From assembly GCA_029465975.1 (NCBI GenBank), contig CM055747.1:6599436-6663435 (forward strand): a stretch of DNA of 64,000 nucleotides, read 5' to 3'. Positions within the stretch are counted from its first letter, which is position 1. Each line of letters begins with the position of its first letter. This DNA is from Dallia pectoralis. Lineage: Eukaryota; Chordata; Actinopteri; Esociformes; Umbridae. Below the pieces are notes generated by a model. That model was not told the origin of the DNA. It ran no database searches and saw only the letters and a list, made by a program, of their open reading frames with translations. Shown here piece after piece: positions 63,292-64,000 of this stretch. The position numbers and the translations under genes were made by a program.

Positions 63292-64000
63292 CATATAAAC
63301 ATATAATAATACCTATATTCTTTAGGACACCTCAATTAACCAATTACCTGGACAGGTGAACACAGGGCATTGAGGCTGGAATGGTCTTCAGGCTCGTCAA
63401 GGAAACGTCTGTCCAGGTGTCCGTCAAACAAGAGCCCGCCCATAGCTCCCCCCACGCTGGGGGGCGAGGTGTGGTTAACGAACGAATGAGACCTGGGAAA
63501 AAGCACATCACATAAAAGGGATGAATTTGCACCAACCGAAAATATATTAAAAGTAAAAATGCCCTTTTCAATTCAACTTCTCAATTCAAGCCGGAATGCA
63601 AGAAGTGCAAATTCTACAGCATTTGAAAGATATACAGATCACACTCATGGCAAATCCCCCACCACAGATATAAGGGCTGTCAATCACCATGCATGTTTGT
63701 ATATTTCCAATTCACAGTGCCAGAAATGCTTCCCTAGACAACCTACACAGAACAGTTACTAACTGTATCAGTGACCTTGATGACCAAGTACAAGTAGCGA
63801 AAATCCACAGCCACACGGACCGTCGCCACTTACCCATGGAAAACCCAGGTGTCACACTCGTCTGCTCGACCAACGTAGTTCTCAGGCAGCAGTCCGGAAA
63901 GCCCCGTGCCCAGAGAAGTCCCGTAGACCCAGCCTTCGCTGGCACTTCCCTGCTCGACGGGAGACATGAAGACGAAGTCCCCCGGCGCCAACTCCAGCTC
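57235..64000 (-). CDS. ubash3b: UBASH3B (Sts-1/TULA-2) orthologue, last eight coding exons, 5' partial
   Basis: This is a spliced minus-strand gene. Exons in transcript order are 64000-63834, 63492-63348, 63120-63000, 62678-62463, 59683-59539, 59103-58997, 57687-57578 and 57372-57235 (TGA at 57237-57235). All introns are GT-AG, and the phases join to 383 codons without a break. Residues 1-57 are most of an SH3 domain (ELELAPGDF, EGWVYGTS, GLLPENYVGRADE). A linker follows, then a histidine-phosphatase (2H/PGM-like) domain with RHGERMD (catalytic His at 63063-63061), SPSLRCVQTAHN, RVEPGLFEW and VAHASS (second His at 57664-57662). In the known family the protein dephosphorylates tyrosine kinases such as ZAP-70/Syk and binds Cbl, dampening receptor signalling in the cytoplasm. 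NLNMP, FRDYDKD and the complete catalytic set favour UBASH3B over the weakly active UBASH3A. Human UBASH3B has about 649 residues, so about 265 lie off the right edge. Which teleost duplicate (ba or bb) this is cannot be decided. Confidence 0.96.
57578..57687 (-). CDS. ubash3b: ubash3b exon: second catalytic histidine (VAHASS)
   Basis: The exon reads NTVLIVAHASSLEACTRQ, then GLSPQNSKDFVQVVRK. His at 57664-57662 corresponds to the second active-site histidine of the 2H phosphatase fold. It ends in phase 0 before donor GTTCGA, which is a weak donor. Confidence 0.95.
58505..58700 (-). mobile_element. LINE reverse-transcriptase fragment
   Basis: Minus-strand translation gives GVPQSSIMGLLLF, then YIN, a one-base frame slip, then IGDAITDCDFHFYADDT and VIYS. 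This is the palm segment of a non-LTR retrotransposon reverse transcriptase, ending in the Y-A-D-D active site. It lies in the ubash3b intron between 58997 and 57687, in the same orientation as the gene. It is a short, broken fossil. Confidence 0.85.
58997..59103 (-). CDS. ubash3b: ubash3b exon: PHIPVSKL to SDCKTLG
   Basis: The exon reads PHIPVSKLTVSESYDTY, then ISRSFQVTREILSDCK. The acceptor is TCCAG and the donor a consensus GTAAGT at 58996. It matches the UBASH3B phosphatase segment that precedes the second catalytic histidine. Confidence 0.96.
59150..59220 (+). mobile_element. tRNA-derived SINE head
   Basis: The segment 'tgtagcttagatgttatgcg' followed by 'gatggtgggttcaattcagg' has the spacing and sequence of pol III A and B boxes in salmonid-type tRNA-derived SINEs. 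It lies in a ubash3b intron, antisense to the gene. The downstream body is not recognisable, so this is a truncated or decayed copy. Confidence 0.55.
59539..59683 (-). CDS. ubash3b: ubash3b exon: RVEPGLFEW segment
   Basis: The exon reads LQLEGKTKIRVEPGLFEW, then TKWVSGTSLPAWIPP, and ends SVDTAYR with the last codon split AG|A. The acceptor is TACAG and the donor GTATTG. The Glu of VEPGL is a conserved catalytic-pocket residue. Confidence 0.96.
59866..62425. repeat. 31-bp minisatellite filling a ubash3b intron (about 80 copies)
   Basis: The period is 31 bp, built on 'gatgggtgataatgtaatgg' plus a variable tail (atgatgacggt, atgataaaggt, atgatagcgat, or gattataaaagt). Tail types are grouped: the aaagg and agcga types lie mainly left of about 60.8 kb, gacggt dominates on the right, and 'ggtcatggg' clusters at 61.75-62.2 kb. 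The array takes up about 92% of the 2,779-bp intron between the exons ending at 62463 and starting at 59683. Open frames of over 300 codons here (ITHHRHHPLHYH repeats) are a by-product of the repeat. Confidence 0.97.
62463..62678 (-). CDS. ubash3b: ubash3b exon: phosphatase core (NLNMP to AHNILRG)
   Basis: The exon reads RYFRSNLNMPPTLP, then GGFRDYDKDCPITVFG, then ARLVGEALLES, then VYCSPSLRCVQTAHN. The arginine in SPSLRC is a known active-site residue of Sts-1. The donor GTGAAG at 62462 is weaker than its neighbours. It lies only about 35-40 bp from the edge of the 31-bp tandem array in the next intron. Confidence 0.96.
63000..63120 (-). CDS. ubash3b: ubash3b exon: start of phosphatase domain with RHG catalytic motif
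   Basis: The exon reads IPRPTNESCISKRSLFVC, then RHGERMDVVFGKHW, and ends QCFDPKG, with donor GTCAGA. RHG is the phosphohistidine signature of the histidine-phosphatase superfamily. The nearby arginine (GER) is also conserved in active Sts-1. The acceptor is CCCAG at 63121. Confidence 0.95.
63235..63289. repeat. (TA)n tract in ubash3b intron
   Basis: An almost pure AT dinucleotide tract, interrupted once near 63250-63260, lies in the short intron between the exons at 63348 and 63120. Confidence 0.95.
63348..63492 (-). CDS. ubash3b: ubash3b exon: linker between SH3 and phosphatase domains
   Basis: The exon begins one base into a glycine codon after acceptor CCCAG and reads SHSFVNHTSPPSVGG through LDRRFLDEPED to LCSPVQ, followed by donor GTAATT. 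It is low in complexity and poorly conserved in the family, as expected for the linker. It is assigned mainly because it lies between two certain exons, has canonical splice sites and keeps the frame on both sides. Confidence 0.9.
63834..64000 (-). CDS. ubash3b: ubash3b exon: SH3 domain (partial at window edge)
   Basis: The exon reads from the window edge as ELELAPGDFVFMSPVEQ and ends ADECDTWVFHG. The GG of the last codon is followed by donor GTAAGT at 63833. The acidic start, the EGW tryptophan and the PENY motif are the usual SH3 peptide-binding positions, used in Sts proteins for Cbl-type proline-rich ligands. The exon leaves two bases of a glycine codon for the next exon. Confidence 0.95.

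Overview
This is vertebrate, almost certainly teleost fish, nuclear DNA. The evidence is spliced vertebrate exons with canonical GT/AG borders, several fish-type Tc1/mariner transposons (one of the salmonid Sleeping Beauty family), a hAT element, tRNA-derived SINE heads, very long (CA)n tracts, and short interspersed repeats familiar from salmon- and pike-like fishes (for example the one containing 'aaaagtagtgcactatat' near 23.0 kb). Salmoniformes or Esociformes is the best guess, at moderate confidence; the species cannot be read from the sequence.

Only one protein-coding gene can be supported. The right end (57,235-64,000, minus strand) holds the last eight coding exons of a UBASH3B (Sts-1/TULA-2) orthologue: most of the SH3 domain, the linker, and the whole C-terminal histidine-phosphatase domain. 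Every exon junction keeps frame. The 5' part (UBA and 2H-phosphoesterase-like regions) lies beyond the right edge. Everything left of 57.2 kb is downstream of this gene, and I found no credible exon, tRNA, rRNA or known microRNA there.

The window is dominated by tandem repeats. I count 16 separate minisatellite or satellite arrays, with units of 10, 13+14, 15, 16, 21, 22-23, 23 (twice), 31 (twice), 34 (twice), 40, 48 (twice) and 66 bp. Together they cover about 15.5 kb, roughly a quarter of the window. The largest is a scrambled 4.5-kb array at 32.4-37.0 kb whose core contains two overlapping 8-bp palindromes. A 2.6-kb array fills over 90% of one ubash3b intron. Nearly all the long open reading frames in the window are translations of these arrays and are not genes.

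Between the arrays lie decayed mobile elements: four copies of one Tc1-like family (10.1, 18.0, 28.5 and 55.8 kb), two Sleeping Beauty-like copies (26.8 and 46.0 kb), a third Tc1 family with both ends (38.0 kb), a small Tc1 remnant (47.3 kb), a hAT element with a perfect 8-bp target duplication (12.1 kb), a LINE reverse-transcriptase fragment (58.5 kb), and several MITE or SINE pieces. The most unusual pattern links the two classes. Both 48-bp minisatellites (28.6 and 56.4 kb) are amplifications of the same stretch at the 3' end of one Tc1-like family, and the 34-bp array at 43.7 kb grows straight out of another dispersed repeat. Mobile elements therefore appear to have seeded several of the arrays. 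I see no new enzymatic or defence system.
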